Shown one piece after another: positions 26,326-33,909 of a DNA stretch of 64,000 nt. Below the pieces are notes generated by a model, which saw nothing but the letters and a program-made list of their open reading frames with translations, was not told where the DNA came from and did no database searches. How positions within the stretch are numbered: position 1 is the first letter of the stretch; each line of letters opens with the position of its first letter. The stretch is from assembly GCF_021249345.1 (NCBI RefSeq), contig NZ_CP089588.1, positions 930,001 through 994,000 of the forward strand, written 5' to 3'. The DNA is from Halobacterium wangiae (GTDB lineage: Archaea > Halobacteriota > Halobacteria > Halobacteriales > Halobacteriaceae). The translations under genes were made by a program, and so were the position numbers.

Positions 26326-26574
26326 ATGGAATGGGGGTTGTTCGTGCTCGCGATCGTCTTCGTCGCGGTGCTCCAGTTCGCAGTGTGGCGACGCCTCCAG
26401 AGCGGGGACATCGGCGCGACTGACTCCCCGATGCGCCGCGAGAGCGCTCAGTTCGCCGACCACCCGACCCACGAGGAGGCGAACCCCGACGTGGCGCTCT
26501 GTCCGGAGTGTGGCGCCAAGAACGACCCCGACTACCAGTTCTGCCGCGACTGTGTCGGCCTGCTCCGAGCGTGA
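26326..26574 (+). CDS. Small membrane-anchored zinc-ribbon protein
   Basis: An 82-residue protein: one N-terminal membrane helix (about 3-20), a polar linker, and a C-terminal zinc ribbon CPECGAKNDPDYQFCRDC with four cysteines (two CxxC knuckles). It would sit on the inner membrane face with the ribbon in the cytoplasm. Its TGA overlaps the GTG start of the Nmad3-type gene (GTGA), so the two are translationally coupled. TGAATA about 28 nt upstream may be the promoter. Function unknown. Confidence 0.75.
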   Translation: MEWGLFVLAIVFVAVLQFAVWRRLQSGDIGATDSPMRRESAQFADHPTHEEANPDVALCPECGAKNDPDYQFCRDCVGLLRA

Positions 26575-27281
26575 CGGGGGCCGTCGCGATCAACGTCGCA
26601 GCCAACACCAACCAGCCGGGGTTCCGCGGCCCCCTCCGGTCGGACGGCTCGTTCGTCTACGTCCCCATCCCCGAGTCCGAGCCGACCTCGGAACGAGTGC
26701 CGACGTACGCCGATCTCGACCTGCCACTGGACGTTCCCCCCGACGTCCTGGAGACGCCGGTCCACCTCGACCCCACGTTCGCGGAGTACGCCTGCTGCGA
26801 CCGCTACACGTACGGCGACCCCCACGGCGTGAAGGCCCGACCGCTCTCGGAACTGTCGGCGGGCGACCGGGCCTACTTCTACGCCACCCTGGAGGCACCC
26901 GACGGCCCGGCCGACTGGATGGCCGACGCGTGGGGCACCTACCTGATCGGGGAGTTCACGCTCGCCCGCGACCCCCTGGAGGGCGACGCCTTCCACGACC
27001 TCTCCCCGGGGGAACGCGAGCGGTTCGCGGGGAACGCGCACCTGAAACGCGACCCGTTCGACGCCGCCGTCCTGCTCGTTGGGACCGACAACTCCCGGCT
27101 CTACGACCGGGCGGTCCCGCTGAGCGGCGCACGCGGCGTGGACGCCAACCACGTCGTCACGGAGTGGTCGGCCGACTCCGGGAAGGGGCCGTGGTGGCGC
27201 CGGCCACTGCGCTACGACGAGGGTGGCGCCCGGAAACTCCGGGAGTGGGTGCGGCGGGCAGACTACCCCCGCGTGCGCTGA
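26571..27281 (+). CDS. Nmad3-family protein (putative nucleotide-modification-associated)
   Basis: A 236-residue protein that I recognise as nucleotide modification associated domain 3 from its pattern: INVAANTNQPGFRGPL, then FVYVPIPE, HLDPTF, YGDPHG, YLIGEFTL and NAHLKRDPFDAAVLLVG in order. Domains of this name were predicted from phage and bacterial base-hypermodification contexts; the biochemical activity is unknown to me. The GTG start at 26571 overlaps the stop of the zinc-ribbon membrane gene by 4 bp, making a two-gene unit. There is no phage-like gene nearby. Confidence 0.72.
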   Translation: MTGAVAINVAANTNQPGFRGPLRSDGSFVYVPIPESEPTSERVPTYADLDLPLDVPPDVLETPVHLDPTFAEYACCDRYTYGDPHGVKARPLSELSAGDRAYFYATLEAPDGPADWMADAWGTYLIGEFTLARDPLEGDAFHDLSPGERERFAGNAHLKRDPFDAAVLLVGTDNSRLYDRAVPLSGARGVDANHVVTEWSADSGKGPWWRRPLRYDEGGARKLREWVRRADYPRVR

Positions 27282-27313
27282 CGCTTACGGGGCTTGCGCA
27301 CGTAGTACCGTAC

Positions 27314-27577
27314 ATGCTGGAACTGTACCAGTCCGAAGGCTGTCCGTACTCCCAGACGGTCCGCGAGACGCTCTCCGAACTCGGCGTCTCCTACGTCGCG
27401 CACAACCCCCGTCTGCCGGGCGACGAGGGCGGCGACGTGACGAACGAGCAGACCCACGACGAACTCGAAGCCATCGGCGGCGAGGACGCGATCCCGTTCC
27501 TCGTGGACACCGACCGCGAGGAGACGGTGTACGACTCCGAGGACATCGTCGACTACCTCGAGGAGCACTACGCGTAG
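27314..27577 (+). CDS. Glutaredoxin / GST N-terminal-like thioredoxin-fold protein
   Basis: An 87-residue thioredoxin-fold protein with a single-cysteine active site CPYS (Cys10), the cis-proline region IPFLVD and the C-terminal DSEDIVDYLEEHY typical of the GST N-domain/glutaredoxin boundary. It probably takes part in thiol exchange, perhaps with gamma-glutamylcysteine, the main low-molecular-weight thiol of haloarchaea. The second active-site cysteine is serine, so a monothiol mechanism is expected. It follows the Nmad3-type gene by 32 bp on the same strand. Confidence 0.85.
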   Translation: MLELYQSEGCPYSQTVRETLSELGVSYVAHNPRLPGDEGGDVTNEQTHDELEAIGGEDAIPFLVDTDREETVYDSEDIVDYLEEHYA

Positions 27578-27599
27578 TCACCGTACTCCCGAGACTCAC

Positions 27600-28004
27600 T
27601 CACCGCACGGCGACGCTGACGCCACCGTCCGCGCGCTCGTACGCGCCGTCGTCGGTCACCCGGAAGGCGTTGATTCGGACGACCAGTCGGCCGTCGTCGA
27701 GCGTCGCGCGCAGTAACGGCCCGCGGCTGGTCACCACCACGTACGGCGGGGCGGGGACCGGTTCGGCCCGCAGGCTCCCGCCAGCCGCGTCGACCGCGCC
27801 CGCGAGCACTCCCGGAAGCGCGTCGCGAACGCCGTGTTCGTCGAGACACGCCGCCAATCGGTCGTAGACGGCGCTCGCGTCAGTCGTTCGAGGGCCGTCC
27901 CAGGAGTCGGCGACGGCGTCCGCACACGACTCGACGGCTGCGAGGAGGGCAGCGTGCTCCGTCTCGACGTACTCGCGCGCCATCCGGGGGTCCAGCGTCG
28001 TCAC
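27600..28004 (-). CDS. Hypothetical haloarchaeal protein
   Basis: A 134-residue acidic protein of unknown function. The first half is helical (residues of about 8-72, AREYVETEHAALLAAVESC and a second helix near DRLAACLDEHG) and the second half is beta-rich (PPYVVVTSRGPLLRATLDDGRLVVRINAFRV in two parts). No catalytic motif or membrane segment is seen. The frame opens with GTG at 28004; an ATG seven codons later (27983) is an alternative start that I cannot exclude. It is convergent with the glutaredoxin-like gene. Confidence 0.6.
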   Translation of the reverse strand: MTTLDPRMAREYVETEHAALLAAVESCADAVADSWDGPRTTDASAVYDRLAACLDEHGVRDALPGVLAGAVDAAGGSLRAEPVPAPPYVVVTSRGPLLRATLDDGRLVVRINAFRVTDDGAYERADGGVSVAVR

Positions 28005-28055
28005 GCACCAAGTTGGTCGGCCGGCAGCAATGAGCGTTCTGGACGGTCTGCGTGG

Positions 28056-28472
28056 TCACTTCTCGGCGTCGTACACCGATTCGGCCGCGGCCACCACCGG
28101 TTCGACCGGTTCGTCCCGGTCGAGCATGAGGAACAGGCCCTCGTCGTCGAAGTAGATGCGGAGTGCGGTGAACACGTCGAACCCCGTCGCGAGGTAGCGC
28201 ACCCGGTCGGCCACAGGGAAGATGTCCTCCCTGTAGAACCGCTTCTCGGTGAAGTCGAGGTGGACGTAGGAGTGTATCTCCTCGAAGTGCGCCATCATCT
28301 CGTCCTCGTCCTCGTAGAACTGCATCGAGAGGTCGTCGACGTACAGCGTGTTGAACTCGTCCTTGTCGAACTCGACGAGCGACCGGAGTGACCCCTCGAC
28401 CGTCTCCTGGATCGCCTCCTGCATCGCCGAAACGTCTATCGAGACGACACGAGGGTCGTTCGAGACTGGCAT
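28056..28472 (-). CDS. Hypothetical haloarchaeal protein (DUF7522-like)
   Basis: A 138-residue acidic protein resembling a haloarchaeal family of unknown function (DUF7522 from memory, not certain). It opens with a helix (residues of about 15-36), then NTLYVDDLSMQFYEDEDEMMAHFEEI, and ends with a beta stretch ALRIYFDDEGLFLMLDRDEP. No active-site motif is visible. A minus-strand TATG-centred box (28497-28502) is about 28 nt before the ATG, supporting this start and independent expression. Confidence 0.6.
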   Translation of the reverse strand: MPVSNDPRVVSIDVSAMQEAIQETVEGSLRSLVEFDKDEFNTLYVDDLSMQFYEDEDEMMAHFEEIHSYVHLDFTEKRFYREDIFPVADRVRYLATGFDVFTALRIYFDDEGLFLMLDRDEPVEPVVAAAESVYDAEK

Positions 28473-28593
28473 CGTCCTCCGGTGTCTGCTGCAGGCGCAT
28501 AGGTGTGCGTGTTAGTGACAGTACACGACTGGTGGAGACGTTGGCACTCAACTTTGAGAATTCCCGCTAATCGGGCATTCAGCGAGACGAGAA

Positions 28594-28664
28594 TGCGCCG
28601 GCCGGGAGTTGAACCCGGGCTATGAGCTTGGGAAGCTCATGTCCTACCACTAGACCACCGGCGC
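28594..28664 (-). tRNA. tRNA-Gly (anticodon CCC)
   Basis: A 71-nt cloverleaf with acceptor GCGCCGG/CCGGCGC, D-stem GTCT/GGAC with loop AGTGGTA, anticodon stem TGAGC/GCTCA with loop TTCCCAA (anticodon CCC), and T-arm CCGGG-TTCAACT-CCCGG. The discriminator is A and CCA is not encoded. All stems pair; no intron is seen. Confidence 0.95.
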
Positions 28665-28723
28665 GCTCACTACGTTCGCGCCCCGTCGCTCGCGAATCCG
28701 TTGGATTCGCTCGCCACCGGCGC
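28655..28723. repeat. 10-bp direct repeat of the tRNA-Gly 5' end with a hairpin between
   Basis: CCACCGGCGC ends the gene on the plus strand at 28655-28664 and recurs at 28714-28723. Between the copies is a perfect hairpin GCGAATCC-GTT-GGATTCGC (28692-28710). Whether this is a recombination scar or chance cannot be told. Confidence 0.4.
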
Positions 28724-28817
28724 TCGCAGTGTTAATGTCGAATTGTCCGCGGCCACACTTTAACGTAGCGTTTCCCGAAGTGGACGAACGTCCACGAACT
28801 CGGGGGTGGCGAGTGGG

Positions 28818-28823
28818 TTTTAG
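28818..28823 (+). promoter_or_regulatory. TATA-like box for nadE
   Basis: TTTTAG centred about 27 nt before the ATG at 28848; it decides this start over an upstream in-frame start at 28827. Confidence 0.55.
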
Positions 28824-28847
28824 TCGGTGCCGGGTGAATCGCGGGGT

Positions 28848-29654
28848 ATGACCGGTCCAGAAACCATCGAGCCGCTCGACCTCCGGTTCTCCGAGGCCGA
28901 ACTCGCCGAGCGCCGCGACCGCATCCAGTCGTTCGTCCGGGAGACCGTCGACGCCGCGGGTGCCGACCGCTGCGTGCTCGGACTCTCCGGCGGCATCGAC
29001 TCGACGGCCGTCGCGCACCTCGCCGTGGCGGAGCTGGGGTCGGACGCGCTCCACGGGCTCGTGATGCCCGGCGCGGTGTCCAGCGAGGCGAACATGAGCG
29101 ACGCCGAGCGCGTCGCCGAGCAGCTGGACATCGAGTACGACGTGATCGAGATCGACCCGTTCGTCGACCTGCTGACGGAGCACTACCCCGACGCAGAGGG
29201 CGACCAGCTCGCGGTCGGGAACGCACGCGCTCGCACCCGCGGCGTCCTGAACTACCTCGTGGCGAACCACGAGTCCGGCGTCGTGCTCGGCACCGGCAAC
29301 CGGACGGAGGCGCTGGTGGGGTACTTCACGAAGTACGGCGACGGCGCGGTCGACTGCCACCCCATCGGGAACCTCTACAAGATGCAGGTCCGACAGCTCG
29401 CACGCGACCTCGGCGTCCCCGAGGACCTCGTGACGAAGACGCCGACGGCGGAGCTGTGGGCCGATCAGACCGACGAGGAGGAACTCGGCGTGGACTACGA
29501 CACCATCGACGCGGTGCTCGCGATGCACGTCGACGGCGGCGTCCCGGCGGGCGCGACGGCCGACCACCTGGGCGTCCCCGACAGCGTCGTCGAGACCGTA
29601 CGGGGACTCTACGAGCGCAGCGAGCACAAGCGTGGGATGCCGCCGTCGCCCTGA
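28848..29654 (+). CDS. nadE: NAD+ synthase
   Basis: A 268-residue N-type ATP pyrophosphatase that amidates nicotinate adenine dinucleotide to NAD+. The PP-loop LGLSGGIDST is near residues 45-54, followed by the family segments GTGNRTEALVGYFTKYGDG and PIGNLYKMQVRQLA, and PTAELWADQTDEEELG near the C-terminus. No glutaminase domain is fused, so ammonia is the probable nitrogen donor. It meets the enoyl-CoA hydratase gene tail to tail with one base between stop codons. Confidence 0.94.
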   Translation: MTGPETIEPLDLRFSEAELAERRDRIQSFVRETVDAAGADRCVLGLSGGIDSTAVAHLAVAELGSDALHGLVMPGAVSSEANMSDAERVAEQLDIEYDVIEIDPFVDLLTEHYPDAEGDQLAVGNARARTRGVLNYLVANHESGVVLGTGNRTEALVGYFTKYGDGAVDCHPIGNLYKMQVRQLARDLGVPEDLVTKTPTAELWADQTDEEELGVDYDTIDAVLAMHVDGGVPAGATADHLGVPDSVVETVRGLYERSEHKRGMPPSP

Positions 29655-29655
29655 G

Positions 29656-30333
29656 TCAGAACGGGTCCCTGGCGAGCAGGTCGCCGAACGCCGCGGCCTC
29701 CTGCCGCTCGGTCTCTTCTCGGTCGGCGTCCGCTCCCAGGAGCCGTTTCAGTGCGGCGAGCGCCGTCTCGTCGTTGCCCGCCACTTCGTCGGCGACGGCT
29801 CGCGGCTCCGACGTGACGCGGGAGACGAGCCCCATCTCGCGTGCCGTTTCGGCGTCCACGGTCCGCCCGGACAGCGAGAGGTCGGCGGCATGCGTCGCGC
29901 CGACGGCGCGTTCGAGCCGTCGAGTGCCGCCCCAGGCGCCGAACAGTCCGAGGGTAACGCCGGTCTCCGCGAACGTCGCGTCCGGCGTGCAGACGCGGAC
30001 GTCGCAGGCGAGTGCGAGTTCCACGCCGCCGCCCCGCGCCGCCCCGTCGACGCCCGCGACGACCACGCTGTCGGTGTCCGCGACGGCGTTCATCGTGCGC
30101 TGGCCACGCCGGGCGAACGCCTCGCCGTCCTTGCGGTCGAGGCTCCTGACCGTGTCCAGGTCCGCGCCGGCGCAGAACGCCTCGCCCGCGCCGTGAACGT
30201 AGACGACCGGCTGGTCGGCGCCACGGACGGCGTCCCGGAGGTCGTCGAGGCCCGTGGGCGTGAGCGCGTTGCGACGGTCCGGGCGGTCGAGGGTCACCAC
30301 CCGTACGCGGTCCTCGTCGGTGACTGCGAGCAT
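29656..30333 (-). CDS. Enoyl-CoA hydratase/isomerase family protein
   Basis: A 225-residue crotonase-fold protein. Oxyanion-hole segments are visible as GAGEAFCAGADLD and DGAARGGGVELALACDVRV, and the hydratase glutamate region as ATFAETGVTLGLFGAWGGTRRL. The expected reaction is hydration or isomerisation of an acyl-CoA in fatty-acid or amino-acid breakdown. It is shorter than the usual 255-260 residues at the C-terminus. I start at the ATG at 30333; a longer frame upstream would run into the divergent promoter. AAAGG-type sequence near 30353-30362 may be its box. Confidence 0.88.
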   Translation of the reverse strand: MLAVTDEDRVRVVTLDRPDRRNALTPTGLDDLRDAVRGADQPVVYVHGAGEAFCAGADLDTVRSLDRKDGEAFARRGQRTMNAVADTDSVVVAGVDGAARGGGVELALACDVRVCTPDATFAETGVTLGLFGAWGGTRRLERAVGATHAADLSLSGRTVDAETAREMGLVSRVTSEPRAVADEVAGNDETALAALKRLLGADADREETERQEAAAFGDLLARDPF

Positions 30334-30392
30334 ACGGGAGCGACGGGGTGCTTTCCAAAGGTCTTTGCCGTTCCCGCCGTTACCCTCCCGCG

Positions 30393-31058
30393 ATGGAGGA
30401 GGCCGAGCAGGCACGGGCTGCCGCCCTCGAGGCCGTCGCGGACATCGAACCCGACGGGCTCCGGGCGGTCATCGACGACCACGTCGCGTCGTCCTCGATG
30501 TTACCGGGCGTGTTGACCATTCTGAGCGCGCGCGTCGTCGACGGGCGCGCCGACGAGCACGCGGTCTCGCGACGAGCAGCCGGTGTACAGCTCATCTACG
30601 AGGGGCTCCGTGTGACCAGAGCGCTCGTCGCCACCGAGCCGTGGGCGGACACCGACGAGTCCGACCCGGACGACGACCTGGACGTCCTCGCGGCCGACGT
30701 CCTCGTCGCCCGCGGGTTCCGCATCCTCGCGCGCACCGAGGCGGCCAGCCACGCGGTCCACACAGTCCGGGAGTTCGGGCGCGAGCAGACCGACGCCCAG
30801 GAGGGTCGGACGTCGACCGCCCAGACCCTTGAGGCGAACGTCTTCGAACTCGCGGCCATCGCGGGCGCGACGGCGGCGGGCGGCGAGACGCCGGTGCCGC
30901 TGCGCCAGTACGTCGTCGGGCTCGCGGCCAACCACGGCGCCCCGCCGCTCGCCGACGCGACCGACGCGCTCCCCGAGGGCGTCGAAGAGGTGATGACCCG
31001 CGTCGGCGGACCCACGGCGGACGACAGAGTCAGCCCGACGTCGGTCGGCGACCGCTGA
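30393..31058 (+). CDS. Haloarchaeal helical protein (DUF7114-like)
   Basis: A 221-residue, almost wholly helical acidic protein. The pattern AAGVQLIYEGLRVTRALVA, DDDLDVLAADVLVARGFRIL and TLEANVFELAAIAGATAAGG recalls the helices of polyprenyl-synthase-like folds, but no DDxxD prenyl-diphosphate motif is present, only scattered acidic runs (DPDDDLD). I recall a haloarchaeal family called DUF7114 for such proteins. Function unknown. It is divergent from the enoyl-CoA hydratase gene and is followed by tRNA-Thr. Confidence 0.65.
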   Translation: MEEAEQARAAALEAVADIEPDGLRAVIDDHVASSSMLPGVLTILSARVVDGRADEHAVSRRAAGVQLIYEGLRVTRALVATEPWADTDESDPDDDLDVLAADVLVARGFRILARTEAASHAVHTVREFGREQTDAQEGRTSTAQTLEANVFELAAIAGATAAGGETPVPLRQYVVGLAANHGAPPLADATDALPEGVEEVMTRVGGPTADDRVSPTSVGDR

Positions 31059-31102
31059 ATCGAAACGAATAAAGAAGACGCCGGCCCTTGATACGGATGC
31101 GT

Positions 31103-31174
31103 GCCTGGGTAGCTTAGCGGTAAAGCGCGTCCTTGGTAAGGACGAGACCCCGGATTCAAATTCCGGCCTAGGCT
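31103..31174 (+). tRNA. tRNA-Thr (anticodon GGT)
   Basis: A 72-nt cloverleaf with acceptor GCCTGGG/CCTAGGC (one G-U pair), D-stem GCTT/AAGC, anticodon stem CGTCC/GGACG with loop TTGGTAA (anticodon GGT), and T-arm CCGGA-TTCAAAT-TCCGG. The discriminator is T; CCA is not encoded. An AT-rich GAATAAAG at 31066-31073 is the likely promoter box. Confidence 0.95.
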
Positions 31175-31451
31175 TCAGTTCTCTCCGCACGCTCGGACCG
31201 TTCCAGTCGTCCACAGCAGGCGCTTCGTGCAATCTCCGAGTATCGACGGTCAGAAAGTGGGTAGCGGCCCGGAACTCGCCGCATTACTGCGTGGAGCGAG
31301 CGAACGTGGGAGTGGGGAGTGCCGGACGCGCGGGGGGAGGTAGGGAGTAAGACGCGCGTCCAGTCGGCTGATGCTCGTCGGGTTACATAAGTGTACGTCA
31401 GACGGAAGCGGCGACCGGAAACGACAATGGGCAGGGGGTCGTGGTGGCTCC

Positions 31452-32321
31452 ATGAACGGACTCGGCGTTCCACTTGCGACACCGTTCGACGACGCGGGCG
31501 ACGTCGACCACGACGCACTGGCGACGCTCGTCACGTGGGTGACCGACCGCGACGTCGACTTCCTCGTTCCCTGCGGGTCGACCAGCGAATCGGAACTGCT
31601 CACGGCGGACGAGCGAGCGGCCGTCGTAGGGACGGTCGTCGACGCCGCCCCGGCAGACGTACCCGTGCTCGCGGGGACGGGGAGCCCGGGACTGCGGGAG
31701 ACGCTGGAAGCGACGGAGCGGGCGGCGGACGCAGGCGCCGACGGCGCGCTCGTCGTCACGCCGTTCTACTACGACCACGACGAAGCGGACGTGGCTGCGT
31801 ACTACCAGGAGGTTGCGGACGCCTCCCCACTCCCGGTGTACCTCTACAGCGTCCCGGCGTACACCGGCCACACACTCGAACCCGAGACTGTGGCGTCACT
31901 CGCACCACACCCGAACGTCGCCGGCATGAAGGACACGACGGGCGACCTCGGTTCCTTCCAGCGCATCCGGGCGGCTACCGCCGGCGAGGCGTTCGACCTC
32001 TTCGTCGGGAGCGGGAGCGTGCTCGCGCCGGCCCTCGACGCGGGTGCGGACGGCGGCGTCCTCGCGCTCGCGAACGTCGCACCGGAACGGGCTGCCGAGA
32101 TCGTCGAGCGCCACGCCGCCGGCGACGACGACGCGGCGCGAGCAGTGAACCGCGATGTGGTGGAACTCGACTACGCGGTCACCGCGAGGTACGGCGTCCC
32201 GGGACTGAAAGCGGCGATGCGCTCCCGGGGTGTGCCAGCAGGGACTGTACGGTCGCCCCACCGACCGGTCGACGACGACGCCGTCGCAGTCCTCGAGGCG
32301 CTCGTCGAGGACGCCCTGTAG
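31452..32321 (+). CDS. DapA/N-acetylneuraminate lyase family aldolase
   Basis: A 289-residue class I aldolase of the dihydrodipicolinate synthase family. The Schiff-base lysine is Lys160 in GMKDTTGD, Tyr132 (LYSVP) is the catalytic tyrosine, and the 43-46 segment STSE replaces the usual TTGE. Family members condense or split pyruvate with an aldehyde, in lysine synthesis or sugar-acid breakdown. The altered substrate loop and lack of neighbouring lysine genes leave the substrate open. A TTACATAAG box lies at 31375-31395, roughly 65 nt upstream, so this gene may have a leader of about 40 nt. The 277 bp after tRNA-Thr hold nothing else that I can support. Confidence 0.85.
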   Translation: MNGLGVPLATPFDDAGDVDHDALATLVTWVTDRDVDFLVPCGSTSESELLTADERAAVVGTVVDAAPADVPVLAGTGSPGLRETLEATERAADAGADGALVVTPFYYDHDEADVAAYYQEVADASPLPVYLYSVPAYTGHTLEPETVASLAPHPNVAGMKDTTGDLGSFQRIRAATAGEAFDLFVGSGSVLAPALDAGADGGVLALANVAPERAAEIVERHAAGDDDAARAVNRDVVELDYAVTARYGVPGLKAAMRSRGVPAGTVRSPHRPVDDDAVAVLEALVEDAL

Positions 32322-32430
32322 CCGGTAGTTGGCTCACTGGAACGACCGCTGGGCTCCGCCGTATCACGATTCTACCAGTGGAGGTCACACGGCGGAAGAC
32401 ACATAACCCAGTAGCGTCGCACTGTGGGGC

Positions 32431-33198
32431 ATGAACCGCCGCAGATTCCTCGGTGGAGCAGGTGTCGTGGGGCTCGGGGCGCTCGCCGGCTGCAGTAGCG
32501 CGCTCGGCACGGTCGCCCCGCCGGACGTCCCGCAGGCAGCGATCGACGACGGTGGCTGGGAGCAGACCGACAGGACCGAGCAGACCGTCATGGAGGAGTC
32601 CTACGGCCCGGTGACCGTCACCGCGAAGTCGACGACACTGACGTTCAGCGACGAGGCGCTCGCGGCGGAGGTTTCCGAGAAGACGCTCGAACAGATCGAC
32701 GGGACACTCGCCATCTTCGCGGCGTCCCACATCAACTTCTCACCGGACCTAAACAACCTCCCAGGAGGCGTCGGGCGGAAGGAGGTCGTCGAACAGGCCG
32801 AGTCGTCCGCACGCGAACAGTTCAAGCAGCGGATGCGCGACGAGGGTCTCGAGAACGTCCAGGAGACCGGCGAGGAGTCCTTCCAGACGGAGTCGGGCGC
32901 GAGCCCAGGGCTCACCACGTTCGCCGCCGAGTTCCCGGTGGGAGAGATGGCGTACGACACCGGCGAGGAGACGTTCAACATCGACGTCGGCACCATCGAG
33001 GTCGCCGGCGACCTCGCCGTGTGGAACGTCGGTGACTACGTCGTCGTCGCTGGCGGAGCCTATCCCGCCGAGAGCTTCGCGACGACGACGACCAAAGAGC
33101 TCTCCGAGGCCATCAGCGTCACCGTCGACATCGACCTCGGGTTGACGCCCGAGAAGTACCGCGAGGAGGTTCGGGGCCTCATCGCCGGCACCCAATGA
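32431..33198 (+). CDS. Twin-arginine lipoprotein, DUF6517 type
   Basis: A 255-residue secreted lipoprotein with a twin-arginine signal RRRFLGG (residues 3-9) and lipobox ALAGC. The mature part fits the haloarchaeal family DUF6517 by its pattern of a helical region (EVSEKTLEQIDGTLAIF), a long amphipathic helix (about 115-150) and a C-terminal beta region. Function unknown. Its TGA overlaps the ATG of a 31-codon ORF (ATGA), which in turn overlaps a PIN-like gene, giving a three-gene chain. ACATAACCC about 27 nt upstream is a plausible box. Confidence 0.8.
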   Translation: MNRRRFLGGAGVVGLGALAGCSSALGTVAPPDVPQAAIDDGGWEQTDRTEQTVMEESYGPVTVTAKSTTLTFSDEALAAEVSEKTLEQIDGTLAIFAASHINFSPDLNNLPGGVGRKEVVEQAESSAREQFKQRMRDEGLENVQETGEESFQTESGASPGLTTFAAEFPVGEMAYDTGEETFNIDVGTIEVAGDLAVWNVGDYVVVAGGAYPAESFATTTTKELSEAISVTVDIDLGLTPEKYREEVRGLIAGTQ

Positions 33199-33290
33199 CC
33201 ACCTGGGCGTCGCTGTTCGAGCGCGCGGCGGAACACGACGTGGACGTAGAGACCGTGCGAGACACGCTGGCCGACCGTCGCGATGAGTGA
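33195..33290 (+). CDS. 31-residue small protein in the lipoprotein/PIN-like gene chain
   Basis: This very short ORF begins with ATG overlapping the stop of the lipoprotein gene by 4 bp and ends 8 bp inside the PIN-like gene, a layout typical of real coupled genes. The peptide starts MTTWASLFERAAEHDVD and ends DTLADRRDE: one aromatic-containing helix, a turn and a second charged helix. I recall short haloarchaeal sequences of this kind upstream of or fused to other proteins, but not a function. It may bind or regulate the next gene product. Confidence 0.6.
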   Translation: MTTWASLFERAAEHDVDVETVRDTLADRRDE

Positions 33291-33753
33291 CGTCGACCCG
33301 GCGCGTGTCGTCGCTGGCGCCGACGTGCTCGCAGCCGACCTGTTCGTCGACGGGGACGCGCGGCGGGCGCTCGACCACGTGCGCTCGCACTCGTGGGTGG
33401 AACTCGTCGCGAGCGAACCGCTGCTGGACGACGCGACCGCGATCGTCGAACGCCTTGGCGACGCCGACCTGGCGGCGGACTGGAGGGAGAAAGTCGAAGC
33501 GACGGCGACGCTGGTCGAGCACCCCGAGGGCGACCACCCGGCGCTCGCCGCGGCGTACAACGGGGACGCCGCCCACGTGCTCACCTACGACGAGGACCTG
33601 CAGTCGGCTCGGACGGGGATGAAACTCCAGGGTCGCGTCGACGTGAGCGTGAAGGCGCCGGCGGCGTTCGCGGCCATCTTCGACCCCGAGGGCCTCTACT
33701 CGGCGGTGGTCGGTGGGGAGTACCCCGGCCCGGACCGCGACCCGCGGGACTGA
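33283..33753 (+). CDS. PIN-like domain protein (DUF7384-type)
   Basis: A 156-residue protein with PIN-fold features: an early acidic strand VVAGADVLAADLF (Asp14, Asp19), ELVASEPLLDDA in the middle and a late strand HVLTYDEDL with acidic residues at the position of the third catalytic aspartate. I recognise it as a haloarchaeal family, DUF7384 by memory. A ribonuclease role is inferred from fold alone. It overlaps the 31-residue ORF by 8 bp and is convergent with rdgB. No antitoxin-like DNA-binding gene precedes it, so it is not an obvious VapBC toxin. Confidence 0.65.
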   Translation: MSDVDPARVVAGADVLAADLFVDGDARRALDHVRSHSWVELVASEPLLDDATAIVERLGDADLAADWREKVEATATLVEHPEGDHPALAAAYNGDAAHVLTYDEDLQSARTGMKLQGRVDVSVKAPAAFAAIFDPEGLYSAVVGGEYPGPDRDPRD

Positions 33754-33909
33754 GGGGCTGACAGGCGGTACAGTGCTCGTTCGCGACGCGGCGTACCGCG
33801 CTCTCGGTCGACTCACGGTCGCACCGCTCGCCCCGGTGAGGTGGGTCGCACCTCGCGCGCGTCGCGGCGATTCTCAGGTCACGCGCCGGGTTGGTCCCGG
33901 CTTCTCACT

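Noticed and set aside
28594-28740. Integration site (att) of a provirus at tRNA-Gly
   Set aside because: The duplicate is only 10 bp of the 5' end, 59 bp away, and no integrase or viral gene is present; kept only as a low-level observation.
33283-33753. PIN-like gene as the toxin of a toxin-antitoxin pair with the 31-residue ORF as antitoxin
   Set aside because: The small ORF has no DNA-binding motif, and the chain starts with a secreted lipoprotein gene, which does not fit VapBC. It remains only a weak possibility.
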